64,000 bases of DNA from JAIBJN01 sp963825255 (GTDB taxonomy: Bacteria > Actinomycetota > Thermoleophilia > Gaiellales > Gaiellaceae), in the NCBI GenBank assembly GCA_963825255.1, contig CAWGSF010000013.1, forward strand, positions 1-64,000, given 5' to 3'. Positions 35,072 through 44,861 of the stretch are shown here, in pieces (within the stretch, counting starts at the first letter, position 1; each line of letters opens with the position of its first letter). Position numbers and translations under genes: made by a program. The notes under the pieces are model-generated. The model was not told the origin of the DNA and did not search any database. It saw only the letters and a program-made list of their open reading frames with translations.

Positions 35072-35536
35072 ATGCTGAAGCGGGAATACGAGGGACAGGA
35101 GTCGTGCTCGGTTGCGCTGACGCTCGAGATCGTCGGCGAGCGCTGGACCTGGCTGATCGTCCGCGACGCCTTCCTCGGGCTGACGAGGTTCGCGGACTTC
35201 CGGGCCAGCCTCGGGATCGCGCCCAACGTCCTCAGCGACCGCCTCGGCCGGCTCGTCGCCGCAGGGATCCTCGAGCGGGTGCTCTACCAGAAGCGGCCCC
35301 CGCGGTACGAGTACCGGCTGACCGAGAAGGGCGCCGACCTCTTCACGGCGCTGAACGCGATCCGGCAGTGGGGTGACACGTACCTGAGCGACAAGCCGAT
35401 GCGCCTCCTCCGCCGGAAGGCCGACGGAAAGACCGTCGTCGCGGCGCTCGTTCCCGAAGGGACGCCGGCACTTCCCCTCGACGAGATCGAGCTCGTGCCC
35501 GGGCCGGGCTTTCCGGCCGACCGCGACGAGCCCTAG
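35072..35536 (+). CDS. HxlR-family transcriptional regulator
   Basis: 154 residues from ATG 35072. CSVALTLEIVGERWTWLIVRDAFLGLTRFADFRASLGIAPNVLSDRLGRLVAAGILERVLYQ is a classic HxlR winged helix with the N-terminal redox-capable Cys. Probably represses itself and the divergent hydrolase through the palindrome at 35033-35046. Its stop overlaps the murB stop by three bases, tail to tail. Confidence 0.88.
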   Translation: MLKREYEGQESCSVALTLEIVGERWTWLIVRDAFLGLTRFADFRASLGIAPNVLSDRLGRLVAAGILERVLYQKRPPRYEYRLTEKGADLFTALNAIRQWGDTYLSDKPMRLLRRKADGKTVVAALVPEGTPALPLDEIELVPGPGFPADRDEP

Positions 35537-36411
35537 GCCGGCGCCGGGGGGATCTCGATCGGCCCGAGGAGCTGCACCTCCGGCTGCAGGAGCACGCCGA
35601 ATTCCTCGAGGGCCCGCCGCCTGGCCTCGGCGATCAGCTCGACGGCGTCTGCCGAGCGGGCTCCGTCGGCGTTCTCGATGAAGTTCGCGTGCTTCGGCGA
35701 GATCTGCGCGCCGCCGATCCGGTAGCCGCGCAGCTCACATGCCTCCAGCATCCGCCCGGCGGTCAGCTCGTGCTCGGGGTTCTTGAAGACGCTGCCGAAG
35801 GTTCGCTTGTTCGTCGGCTGCGCCGCCTTCCGCTGCGCCTGCATCGCGGCGACCGTCTCCTTGATCTCCGAGAGAGGTCGCGGCTCCAGCCGGAACTCGG
35901 CGCGCGCGACGACCTGACCTCGCCGAAGCCCCGAGCTCCGGTAGCGAAGGCCGAGCTCCGCCGGCGAGAGCCAGTTGGCGCCACCGGGCTCCGCGACGAG
36001 GGCGCGCTCGAGCACTCCCGCGATCTCGCCGCCGTAGGCGCCCGCGTTCATCCAGACTCCGCCGCCGACGGTCCCGGGGATGGCGCAGACGAACTCGATC
36101 CCACCGAGCTCGGCAGCGCGCGCCCGGTGGAGGCACACCGCGAGCGGGGCGCCGCCGCCCGCGACGAGCACGCCGTCGACGACCTCCGCCGAGGCGAGCT
36201 CTCCCGCGAGCTTGACCACCAGGCCGCGAAAGCCCTCGTCGGCGACGAGGAGGTTCGAGCCGAGGCCGACGGCCGCGACGGGACGCCCCTCGGCCTCCGC
36301 CCGAGCGAGGTGCTCGAGGAGCTCGTCGAGGGTCTCGGGCATCGCGAACCGGTCCGCGGGCCCGCCGGTCCCGAGCGTCGTGTAGCGGCTGAGCGAGACG
36401 CCCTCGTTCAC
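35533..36411 (-). CDS. murB: UDP-N-acetylenolpyruvoylglucosamine reductase
   Basis: 292 residues. FAD enzyme that makes UDP-MurNAc. TLGTGGPADRFAMPETLDEL, GLGSNLLVADEGFRGLVVKL, CAIPGTVGGGVWMNAGAYGGEI (FAD site), TNKRTFGSVFKNPEH with the catalytic Ser, and ISPKHANFIENADGA with the final Glu region. GTG 36411 overlaps murC by four bases. Confidence 0.94.
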   Translation of the reverse strand: MNEGVSLSRYTTLGTGGPADRFAMPETLDELLEHLARAEAEGRPVAAVGLGSNLLVADEGFRGLVVKLAGELASAEVVDGVLVAGGGAPLAVCLHRARAAELGGIEFVCAIPGTVGGGVWMNAGAYGGEIAGVLERALVAEPGGANWLSPAELGLRYRSSGLRRGQVVARAEFRLEPRPLSEIKETVAAMQAQRKAAQPTNKRTFGSVFKNPEHELTAGRMLEACELRGYRIGGAQISPKHANFIENADGARSADAVELIAEARRRALEEFGVLLQPEVQLLGPIEIPPAPA

Positions 36412-37613
36412 GATCGCAGCTGCTCCCGAAGCAGCGGAATGGTCGAGTCGATGTCGCCGGCGCCGACCGTGAGCAGGAGCCCACCCGGCCGGGCGAGCGA
36501 AACCGCGAGGCGCGCAGCGTCCGTGAGCGACGGCGCCCAGCCGACCGGCATCCCGGGACGGACGTCCGCGAGGCGGTCGGAGACGATCCGGCCGCTCACG
36601 CCGACGACGGGCTCCTCACGCGCTGCGTAGATCTCGGTCACGACCACGGCGTCGGCCGCGGCCAGCGCCTCGCCCAGCTCTCGCCCGACGTGAATCGTCC
36701 GCGAGTAGAGATGAGGCTGGAAGAGGACGACGATCCGACCGTCGGGCGCGAGGGAGCGCGCGGCGGCGAGGGTCGCGGCCACCTCGGCTGGATGGTGCGC
36801 GTAATCGTCGTAGAGGCGTACGCCACCGGCCTCCCCATGGCTCTCGAGCCGGCGCCCGACGCCGTCGGAAGCCGGCGAGAGCTGCTGCAGCGGCCTCCCG
36901 CCCGTAGCCGGCGAGCTCGAGGGCCGTGAGCGCGCAGGCCGCGTTCACGCGGTTGTGCTCGCCCGGCACCGCGAGCTCGAGACTCGCGGGCTCGACGTCG
37001 CGCCCCCAGACGACGTGCCCCTCGGGGAGGCTTGCCGCCCATGCCTCGAACCGCTCCTCGAGCTCCGCGGTGGAGGCGAACGCGGCATGGTGGTCGAGGT
37101 CGACGTTCGTGATCACCCCGATCTCGGCAGGCAGCGAGAACACCGTCCCGTCGGACTCGTCTCCCTCAACGACCAGCCAGCCGCGGCCCGCACGCGCGTT
37201 CCCGCCGAGCTGCGGCACCTCGCCGCCGACGCTGAAGGAGGGATCGTCGCCGAGCGCGTCGAGGCAGTACGCGATCATCGCCGCTGTGGTCGTCTTCCCA
37301 TGCGCGCCGGCGACGACGATCGAGCGCCGGAGACCCACGAGCTCGGCGAGCAGCTCGGCGCGGCTCCTCCCCGGGACCTGGCCGGCGTAGGCGGTCGACG
37401 ACGATCGCCTCCGCCCCCGGCGGCGGCTCCGGAGGCTCGGGCGAGATCGTCACCTCGATGCCCGCCGCCCGCACGTGCTCGCACGTACGGCGTCTCCTTC
37501 CGGTCCCAACCGGACACCTCGGCCCCCCAGGCCCGCGCGAGGATCGCGTAGCCGGAGAGGCCCGCGCCGCCGATCCCCGCAAGCCAGAGGCGGCGACCCT
37601 CAAGCTCGCGCAA
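36408..37613 (-). CDS. murC: UDP-N-acetylmuramate-L-alanine ligase (three frame breaks)
   Basis: 400 residues once three single extra bases are removed (about 37491-37497, 37393-37394 and 36855-36857); 1206 bases less three is 401 codons. LWLAGIGGAGLSGYAILARAWG, the P-loop VVAGAHGKTTTAAMIAY, NVDLDHHAAF, GEHNRVNAACALTALE, YDDYAHHPAEVAATLAAAR and VVLFQPHLYSRTI are all present. Adds L-Ala to UDP-MurNAc. TTG start overlaps murG by 14 bases. A broken murC would be lethal, so the breaks are almost surely sequence errors. Confidence 0.9.
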
Positions 37614-38667
37614 GCGCGATCAGCTCCCGGGCGACGACGTCGGCGGCGTCGGGCTTGGCCAGCGCGAGCATCGCCGCGCCCATGGACCGGAGCCGCTCGG
37701 GGTCGGCGAGCAGCTCGTCGACCTGCTTCCCGAGGTCGAGCTCCGCTTCGGGGACGACGACGGCGCCGCCGCCCCGCGCGAAGTACTCGGCGTTCTTCGC
37801 CTGATGGTCGGCGGTCGCGTGCGGATACGGAACGAGCAGGGCGGGCTTCCCGGCGGCGGCCACCTCCCACACCGAGCCTCCGGCGCGGGCGACGACCAGG
37901 TCGGCCGCCGCGAGCGACGCGCCGAACTCGTCCGTGAAGGGAAGGAGCCGGTAGTCGTCCCGACGCGCGCGCCCGGCCAGCTCCGGATAGTCGCGCTCCC
38001 CTGCGAGGTGGAGGATCGCAGGACCGCCGTCGGCGAACGCGGCGAGGGCGGCCTCGTTGATCCGCCTGGAGCCCTGGCTCCCTCCGAAGACGAGGACGAC
38101 GGGGCCGTCCTCGGGCAGCTCGAAGAGCCGCCGCGCCTGCTCGCGCGCCGGCGGCCGCGAGCGCGCGGGAATCGGACGGCCGACCACCATGACCTTCTCG
38201 CCCTCGAGCCCCTCGATCGGGAATGCGCAAAAGACGCGCTTCGCGAGCGGCGCGGCGAGACGGTTCGCAAGGCCCAGGTGCGCGTCGGCCTCCGTGACGG
38301 CGGCGGGTATCCGGAGGATCCCGGCCGCGAGGACCATCGGCCCGCCGACGTATCCACCCGCGCCCAGGACGATGTCGGGACGGCGGGCGCGCAGAATCCG
38401 GAGGCACGCGACGGGAGCGACGGCATCCATCGCTAACGCTCCCGGCAGGCGCCGGCTCAGCTCCCGCGGAATGCCCTCGACCCGGAAGGCGTCGAAGGAG
38501 AATCCGGCCGAGCGCACGAGCCGCTCCTCGACGGAGTCAGGCCGACCGGCGAACGCGACGTCCGCGCCCAGGGCCGTCAGCGACTCGGCGACCGCGAGCG
38601 CGGGCAGGACGTGACCCGCCGTCCCTCCTGCGGCGATCAGGCAGCTCGGCCCGGTTTTCTCTGGCAT
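37600..38667 (-). CDS. murG: Lipid II synthase GlcNAc transferase
   Basis: 355 residues from ATG 38667. Converts lipid I to lipid II at the inner face of the membrane. G-loop CLIAAGGTAGHVLPALAVAE, GAGGYVGGPMVLAAGILRIP (G-loop 2), VLVFGGSQGSRRINEA and DLVVARAGGSVWEVAAAGKPALLVPYPHATADHQ with the UDP-GlcNAc contacts. Overlaps the 3' extension of ftsW by 131 bases. Confidence 0.94.
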   Translation of the reverse strand: MPEKTGPSCLIAAGGTAGHVLPALAVAESLTALGADVAFAGRPDSVEERLVRSAGFSFDAFRVEGIPRELSRRLPGALAMDAVAPVACLRILRARRPDIVLGAGGYVGGPMVLAAGILRIPAAVTEADAHLGLANRLAAPLAKRVFCAFPIEGLEGEKVMVVGRPIPARSRPPAREQARRLFELPEDGPVVLVFGGSQGSRRINEAALAAFADGGPAILHLAGERDYPELAGRARRDDYRLLPFTDEFGASLAAADLVVARAGGSVWEVAAAGKPALLVPYPHATADHQAKNAEYFARGGGAVVVPEAELDLGKQVDELLADPERLRSMGAAMLALAKPDAADVVARELIALARA

Positions 38668-39752
38668 CGCTCGTGGCGATGTTAAGGAGGATGCCGACCG
38701 ACGCGAGCGCGACAACGAGGCTCGAGCCGCCGTACGAGACGAACGGAAGCGGGATCCCGGTCAACGGCGCGATGCCCATCACCGCGCTGACGTTGACGGC
38801 CGCCTGGCCGCAGACGAGCGCCGTGATCCCGGTGGCGAGGAGCTTCCCGAACGGCTCGCGGCACCCGAGCGCGACGTTGAAGCCCGCGTAGCCGAAGGCG
38901 ACGAACGCGGCGAGGACGCCGAAAGCCCCGATCAGGCCGAGCTCTTCGCCGATGATGGCGAAGATCATGTCCGTCGAGGCCTCGGGCAGGTAGTAGACCT
39001 TCTGGACGCTCTCCCCCAGACCGACCCCGAAGAACCCGCCCGAGCCGAGCGCCAGCATCGCCTGCACGCTCTGGAAGCCCGCGCCTTGGGGGTCCTGCCA
39101 GGGGTCGAGGAAGGAGAGGATGCGCTCGCGCCGGTACGGCTCGACCCAGATGGCGGCGAGGACGACGAACGTGCCCAGCGCAGCTGTCCCGGCGAGCGTC
39201 GACAAACGCGTGCCGGCGACGACGAGGACCGCCGCCGCCATGATCGCGATCGCGATCGCCGTCCCCAGGTCGGGCTCGACGAGGACGAGCGCGAACGCCG
39301 CGCCGATGACGAGCCCGATCGGGCGCAGGAGCTCGCCGATGGTCTGCGGCGCCGGCCGCCGGGCGAGGTAGGCGGCGATCCAGACGGCGAGGGCGACCTT
39401 GGCGAGCTCGGACGGCTGCAGCGTGATCGGCCCGTAGGTCAGCCACCGCCGGGCGCCGTTGACCGGCGTCCCCAGCGCGAGCACCGCGACGAGGAGGACG
39501 AAGCTGCCCAGGAGGAGCGGCGCGACCGCGAAGCGCAGGCGGCGATAGTCCGTGCGCGAGAGCAGGACCAGGGCGACGATGCCCACGACGGCGTAGAGCG
39601 CCTGCCGCTTGAGGTAGTAGGCGGGGTCGTCGGCGGCGAGGGCTGCGCGCGCCGAGCTCGCGCTGTAGACCATGACGAGCCCGAATGCGACGAGCCCGAG
39701 CGTCACGAGCACGAGCAGGTGGTACTCGAGCCGCCGGCCCGCCCCGTCTCAC
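38537..39752 (-). CDS. ftsW: Lipid II polymerase FtsW (one frame break)
   Basis: About 404 residues; GTG 39752 (RRAGRRLEYHLLVLVTLG) overlaps the murD stop and requires removal of one extra base in CCCC at 39742-39745. Ten helices; SEDS hallmarks VNGARRWLTYGPITLQPSELAKVALA, VEPDLGTAIAIAIMAA, and IPLPFVSYGGSSLVVALASVGILLNIA. The conserved part ends near 38680; the last 45 residues are Arg/Gly-rich and overlap murG, so the true stop may have been lost to an indel. Confidence 0.9.
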
Positions 39753-41002
39753 AGGGCCTCCACGAGCTCCCGGAACCTGTCGCCGCGCTCCTCGAAGTTC
39801 GTGAACTGGTCGTAGCTGGCGCAGGCGGGCGAGAGGAGGACGACGTCGCCGGGCTCCGCGTCGGCGCGTGCGTCGGCGACCGCCTGGACGAGGTCGCGGG
39901 AGTGGCGGAAGCGGACGCCCTCGCGGGCCAGGGCCTCCGCGATCTCGTCGGCCGTCTCGCCGATGAGGTACGCGCACGCCACCCGCGACTCGTGCGCCCT
40001 TTGCGCGAGCGCCGTGAAGGACCCGCCCTTGCGGCTTCCGCCCAGGATCACGCGCAGGCCGGGCGGATACGCGCCGAGCGCGCGCTCCGCTGCTTCGGGG
40101 TTGGTCGCCTTGGAGTCGTTGATCCACCGCACGCCGTCGAGCTCGCGAACGAGCTCGAGGCGGTGGGGCACGCCGGCGAAGCTCCGCAGGGCCGCCGCGA
40201 TCGCCGCGTCCGGGATCCCGACCGCGCGCGCCGCGGCCGTGGCGGCGGCGGCGTTCTCGCGGTTGTGCTCGCCCGGGATGCGCGGCTCGGCGGGGAGCTG
40301 GTCGTCCACGGCGAACTCGACGCGCCGCGCGCCGCCCGGAACGGGCTCGAAGCCCCGCGGGACGACGGCCGTGTCCTCGGGGCCCTGGTTCTCGAAGATC
40401 CGGAGCTTCGCGGCGCGGTAGGCGGCGAGGTCGGCATGGCGGTCGAGGTGGTCGGGCGTCACGTTGAGCAGGATCGCGACGCGCGGCCGGAACGAGTCGA
40501 TGTCCTCCAGCTGGAAGCTGGAGAGCTCGCAGACGATCCAGGCGTCGGCGTCGAGGGCGCCGTCGAGGCCGGTGAGCGGGCGGCCGACGTTGCCGGCGAC
40601 CGCCACGTGCCGGTCGGCTGCCCGGAAGACCGCGCCGAGCAGCTCCGCCGTCGTCGTCTTCCCGTTCGTCCCGGTGACGCCGAGCACGGGGTTCGGGAGG
40701 ATCCGGGAGCCGAGCTCGACCTCGCTCCAGACCGTGACGCCGCGGCCGCGTGCCGCGGCCGCGAGGGGCACCTCGCTCGGGACTCCGGGGCTCTTCACAA
40801 GTAGGTCCACGCCGTCGAGAAGCGCGGGATCCTCCGCGCCGAGCACGACTTCGACGCCGGCGGCGCGAAGCCTCCCCGCGTCGAGCTCCTCGTTGCGGTC
40901 GACGCCGACGACCCGGACCCCCCGGCGGACGAGGGCGAGCGCCGCGGCCTCGCCCGAGCGCGCGAGGCCGAGGACGAGGGCCTTCTCAGGAAGCGAACTC
41001 AG
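39749..41002 (-). CDS. murD: UDP-MurNAc-L-alanine:D-glutamate ligase
   Basis: 417 residues. Homology begins at KALVLGLARSGEAAALALVRRG, upstream of any ATG/GTG/TTG; the only plausible start there is CTG 41002, inside mraY. Later blocks: VKSPGVPSEVPL, P-loop VTGTNGKTTTAELLG, VCELSSFQLE, NVTPDHLDRH, GEHNRENAAAATAAAR, WINDSKATNPEAAE and LSPACASYDQFTNFEERGDRF. Adds D-Glu to UDP-MurNAc-L-Ala. Overlaps mraY by 17 bases and ftsW by four. Confidence 0.9.
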   Translation of the reverse strand: MSSLPEKALVLGLARSGEAAALALVRRGVRVVGVDRNEELDAGRLRAAGVEVVLGAEDPALLDGVDLLVKSPGVPSEVPLAAAARGRGVTVWSEVELGSRILPNPVLGVTGTNGKTTTAELLGAVFRAADRHVAVAGNVGRPLTGLDGALDADAWIVCELSSFQLEDIDSFRPRVAILLNVTPDHLDRHADLAAYRAAKLRIFENQGPEDTAVVPRGFEPVPGGARRVEFAVDDQLPAEPRIPGEHNRENAAAATAAARAVGIPDAAIAAALRSFAGVPHRLELVRELDGVRWINDSKATNPEAAERALGAYPPGLRVILGGSRKGGSFTALAQRAHESRVACAYLIGETADEIAEALAREGVRFRHSRDLVQAVADARADAEPGDVVLLSPACASYDQFTNFEERGDRFRELVEAL

Positions 41003-42008
41003 AGGCGTAGCGGTAGTAGAGGACGAAGCCGCACGCGCAGAGGATCGCGGTGACGATCCAGAAGCGCACCATGATCCTCGTCTCCGACCACGCCTTCATC
41101 TCGAAGTGGTGGTGGAGCGGCGCCATGAGGAGGACACGCCGACCGAACCACTTGAAGCTGACGACCTGGACGATGACCGACAGCGCCTCGATTACGAAGA
41201 TGCCCCCGATGAGGATGAGGAGCGACTCGGTCTTCGTCATGATCGCGAACGCCGCGAGCGCGCCCCCGAGGCCCATGGAGCCCGTGTCGCCCATGAAGAC
41301 CTGCGCGGGGAAGGCGTTGTACCAGAGGAACCCGATCGAGGCCCCGACGAGGCTCGCTCCCAGGATCGCCAGGTCGAGGTCGACCTGGTCCGCGCGCCCG
41401 ATGGCGCGGATCGAGGCCAGCGCGGCGACGAGGCTCATCGCCGTGTAGGTGAGGATGGCGATCGTCGTCGTCCCGGCCGCGAGGCCGTCGATCCCGTCGG
41501 TCAGGTTCACGGCGTTCGAGGCCCCGGCGATGATGAAGAAGAGGAGGACGTACCAGCCCCAGGAGAGCGGCACGGAGACGCCGAGGAGCGGCAGGTAGAC
41601 GTCCGTCGAGAGAGGGTCGTCGAGCCCCCGCTCGGCGACGACGGCGACGACAATGGTGATCGCGCCCAGCCAGAGGAGCTTCCAGCGCCCCGCGAGACCC
41701 AGCGAGCGGCGCCGAGAGACCTTCGTCCAGTCGTCGACGAACCCGATCGCGGCGCAGCCGAGCGTCACGAAGAAGGCGGTGACGGCCGGGACCGTGCGGC
41801 CGGAGAAGATGAGGAACGGCACCGCCATCGCGATCATGATCAGGAGGCCGCCCATCGCCGGCGTGCCCTGCTTGACGACGTGCCCCTTCGGCCCCTCCTC
41901 GCGGATCTGCTGGCCGAACTCGTTCTTGCGCAGGAAGCCGATGAACTTCGGGCCCGAGATGATCGAGATGACCATCCCGAGGACGCCCGCCAGCAAGACC
42001 TCGACCAT
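40986..42008 (-). CDS. mraY: Phospho-MurNAc-pentapeptide transferase
   Basis: 340 residues, ten helices. Forms lipid I on the inner membrane. Catalytic motifs GFVDDWTKV (DD), SNAVNLTDGIDGLAAG, FMGDTGSMGLGGALAA and the HHH motif in LMAPLHHHFEMKAW. Full length and unbroken; ATG 42008 lies nine bases past the murF stop. Confidence 0.96.
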   Translation of the reverse strand: MVEVLLAGVLGMVISIISGPKFIGFLRKNEFGQQIREEGPKGHVVKQGTPAMGGLLIMIAMAVPFLIFSGRTVPAVTAFFVTLGCAAIGFVDDWTKVSRRRSLGLAGRWKLLWLGAITIVVAVVAERGLDDPLSTDVYLPLLGVSVPLSWGWYVLLFFIIAGASNAVNLTDGIDGLAAGTTTIAILTYTAMSLVAALASIRAIGRADQVDLDLAILGASLVGASIGFLWYNAFPAQVFMGDTGSMGLGGALAAFAIMTKTESLLILIGGIFVIEALSVIVQVVSFKWFGRRVLLMAPLHHHFEMKAWSETRIMVRFWIVTAILCACGFVLYYRYASEFAS

Positions 42009-42017
42009 ACCGGGAGC

Positions 42018-43334
42018 CTAGATTCGGGCCGGGACGACGGCGACGGCCTCGGCGATGACCTCGAGGCCCATCGCGCGTGAGCCCTTCACGAGGACGCAGT
42101 CGCCGGGCTCGAGGACGCCGCGGAGGAGGGCGAGCCCCTGCTCGACCGTCGAGGCCCAGCGCGTCACGGGGACGCCGCGCGCGCCCGCGAGGTAGGCGCG
42201 AGAGAGGGGGCCGACGGCGACGAGCACCTCGACCCCGGCCCGGGCGGCGGCGGCGCCGACCTCCTGGTGGTAGGCGGGAGCGCCGGGCCCCAGCTCGGCC
42301 ATGTCGCCGAGGACGGCCACCTTCCGGCAGTCGACGGCTCGCTCCGCGAGGTGCTCGAGCGCGGCCGCCATGGAGAGCGGGTTCGCGTTGTAGCAGTCGT
42401 TCAGAAGCACGCCTCCACCGGGGAGCGGCACCTCCTCGCCGCGCAGGCGCGAAAGCTGGACGTGCCGCGCGCCCTTCTGGAGCTTGCCGAGCGGAAGGCC
42501 GAGCGCGTGGTAGGCGGCGATCGCGGCGAGGGCGTTCGTCGCGTTGTACCGCGAGCCGAAGCTGAACTCGAGCGTCAGCGGCCGGCCGAACGCCTCGACC
42601 TTGATCCTCGCGCTGCCGTCCCGCGCGGCGAAGTACGACAGGGAGACGTCGCCGCCGTCCCCGAAGCGCGCGATCTCGATGTCCGGGCGGCGGAGGTACG
42701 GCTCCAGGTAGGCCTCGCCCGCAGGGACGACCGCCGTCCCGCCGGGAGGCAGGCCCTCGATCAGCTCCGCCTTCGCCTGCGCGACGCGCTCGACTGTCCC
42801 GAGGAGCTCGAGGTGAACCGGGCCGACACTCGTCACGATGCCGACGTCGGGTCGCGCGACCTCGCACAGCTCCGCGATCTGACCGAGGCCCCGCATGCCC
42901 ATCTCGACGATCGCGACCTCGGTGTCCTCCTCGAGCCTGCACAGGGTCAGCGGGAGCCCGATCTCGTTGTTCTGGCTTCCCTCGGCGACCACCGTGGGGA
43001 CGTGCGGCGCGCAGAGGGCGCCGAGGATGTCCTTCGTCGACGTCTTCGCCGTCGAGCCGGTGACCGCGACCACCTTCGCCCGCGAGCGTTCCCGCACGGC
43101 GCGGCCGAGCGAGGCGAGCGCCCCGAAGGCGTCCTCGGGGACGAGCGCCGCCGTCGCGCCGGCGGCGAGCGCGTCCTCGACGAACGCCACGCCACCGCCG
43201 ACGGCGACGAAGAGATCTCCCGGACCGGCGCGACGGGAATCGATGACGACGCCGGTGACGAGCTCGGCACCCTCGGCCCGCGCGAGGCGTCCGGGCGCGA
43301 GCTCCTCGATCTCGTCGAGCGCGAGCGGGATCAT
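42018..43334 (-). CDS. murF: UDP-MurNAc-tripeptide D-Ala-D-Ala ligase
   Basis: 438 residues. VVIDSRRAGPGDLFVAVGG, P-loop VTGSTAKTSTKDILGA, EGSQNNEIGLPLTL, VEMGMRGLGQIAEL, NALAAIAAYHALGL, LNDCYNANPLSMAAAL and VLGDMAELG. Adds D-Ala-D-Ala to the UDP-MurNAc tripeptide. ATG 43334 overlaps murE by four bases. Confidence 0.95.
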   Translation of the reverse strand: MIPLALDEIEELAPGRLARAEGAELVTGVVIDSRRAGPGDLFVAVGGGVAFVEDALAAGATAALVPEDAFGALASLGRAVRERSRAKVVAVTGSTAKTSTKDILGALCAPHVPTVVAEGSQNNEIGLPLTLCRLEEDTEVAIVEMGMRGLGQIAELCEVARPDVGIVTSVGPVHLELLGTVERVAQAKAELIEGLPPGGTAVVPAGEAYLEPYLRRPDIEIARFGDGGDVSLSYFAARDGSARIKVEAFGRPLTLEFSFGSRYNATNALAAIAAYHALGLPLGKLQKGARHVQLSRLRGEEVPLPGGGVLLNDCYNANPLSMAAALEHLAERAVDCRKVAVLGDMAELGPGAPAYHQEVGAAAARAGVEVLVAVGPLSRAYLAGARGVPVTRWASTVEQGLALLRGVLEPGDCVLVKGSRAMGLEVIAEAVAVVPARI

Positions 43335-44803
43335 GCGGCTGCCCCGAGCCGCCGGAGAGCGTCGCGTGCCACTTCCCGGTCGTCGAACGGGATCGTGCGG
43401 TCGCGGAACTCCTGTCCCTGCTCGTGACCCTTGCCGGCGATGACGACGACGTCGCCGTCCTCCGCCGTCTCGATGGCGCCCGCGATGGCCGCCGCCCGGT
43501 CGGGCTCGACCTCGTAGTCGCCGCTCATCCCGACGAGGATCTCCTCGATGATCGCGAGGGGCTCCTCGCTGCGGGGGTTGTCGGAGGTGACGACCGCGAC
43601 GTCGGCGAGGCGGCTCACGACGGCGCCCATGAGCGGCCGCTTGGCGCGGTCGCGATCGCCGCCGCAGCCGAAGACGCAGACGACGCGGCCCTCCGCCAGG
43701 CCGCGCGCCTCGGTGAGGACGTTCTCGAGCGCCTCGGGCGTGTGCGCGTAGTCGACGATGACCGCGAAGGGCTGGCCCTCCTCCACGGCCTCGAACCTGC
43801 CCGGGACCCCGGTGACGTGCTCCACCCCACGCACGATCGCGTCGTCGTCGATCCCGAGCAGCCGCGCGGCGGCGATCGCGCCGAGGACGTTCTCGACGTT
43901 GAAGCGGCCGCGGAGGCGAGGACGCACGGCGAGGCCGGCGCCGCGAAAGCTCGTCGCGGACGGCGTCAGCTCGAGCTCCTCGGGGCGGATCTCGGCGTCG
44001 GGGTCGATGCCGAACGTCACCAGGGTGGAGCCGAGCCCTCGTAGCTCGTCCGTCAGCCTGCGGCCGTACGGATCGGCGACGTTGACGGCGGCGGGTGGGC
44101 GGTTGCCGTCGACGTCGGGCTCCGTGAAGAGCCGGCGCTTGGCGTCGTAGTAGGCCTCGAGCGTCCCGTGGAAGTCGAGGTGGTCCTGCGAGAGGTTCGT
44201 GAAGACGAGCGCCCGGAAGCGCGTCCCGACCAGCCGCTTGAGCTCGGAAGCGTGCGAGGAGGCCTCCATGGCGCAGCTCGCGTCGCCCGCGTCGAGCATG
44301 TCACGGAACGTCCGCTGGAGGTCGATCGCCTCCGGCGTCGTGCGGGTGACGGCGCGCCGCTCGCCGCCGATCCGCATCTCGACCGTCCCGAGCAGGCCCG
44401 GGCGGCGGCCCGCCGCGGCGAGGATCGAGTAGAGGAGGAACGCGGTCGTCGTCTTCCCGTTCGTGCCGGTGACGCCTGCGACCTCGAGCGCGCGCGTGGG
44501 CTGCCCGAAGAAGGCGTCGGCCGCGAGGGCCATGGACAGCCGGGCGTCGCCAACGAGGAGCTGGGGGACGGCGAGGTCGAGCGGCCGCTCGACGACGAGA
44601 GCGACGGCGCCCCGTGCGACCGCGTCCGGCGCGAAATCGTGACCGTCGGCGCGCTCGCCGGGGACGCAGACGAAGAGCGCGCCCGGGGTCACGCTGCGCG
44701 CGTCGTACGCGAGGTCGGTGATCGCGACGGGCGCGGCGTTGAGGGTGTCCGTCGCTCCGACGGCACGGCCCATGGTCTCGAGGTCGCTGGCGGGTTCTCG
44801 CAC
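43331..44803 (-). CDS. murE: UDP-MurNAc-L-Ala-D-Glu:meso-DAP ligase
   Basis: 490 residues from GTG 44803, which has AAAGGAG ten bases upstream. ITDLAYDARSVTPGALFVCVPG, P-loop VTGTNGKTTTAFLLY, MEASSHASELKRLVGTRF, NLSQDHLDFHGT, RGRFNVENVLGAIAAA, VDYAHTPEALENVL, and TSDNPRSEEPLAII: DNPR is the meso-diaminopimelate specificity motif, so the wall is DAP-type. The ftsI-murE gap holds copy B of the 77-bp repeat. Confidence 0.95.
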   Translation of the reverse strand: MREPASDLETMGRAVGATDTLNAAPVAITDLAYDARSVTPGALFVCVPGERADGHDFAPDAVARGAVALVVERPLDLAVPQLLVGDARLSMALAADAFFGQPTRALEVAGVTGTNGKTTTAFLLYSILAAAGRRPGLLGTVEMRIGGERRAVTRTTPEAIDLQRTFRDMLDAGDASCAMEASSHASELKRLVGTRFRALVFTNLSQDHLDFHGTLEAYYDAKRRLFTEPDVDGNRPPAAVNVADPYGRRLTDELRGLGSTLVTFGIDPDAEIRPEELELTPSATSFRGAGLAVRPRLRGRFNVENVLGAIAAARLLGIDDDAIVRGVEHVTGVPGRFEAVEEGQPFAVIVDYAHTPEALENVLTEARGLAEGRVVCVFGCGGDRDRAKRPLMGAVVSRLADVAVVTSDNPRSEEPLAIIEEILVGMSGDYEVEPDRAAAIAGAIETAEDGDVVVIAGKGHEQGQEFRDRTIPFDDREVARDALRRLGAAA

Positions 44804-44861
44804 GTGTCGCTGGCTCCTTTCGGCGCCCGCGTCGAGGTTCTTCCTCACTCCTGCGTGCATT

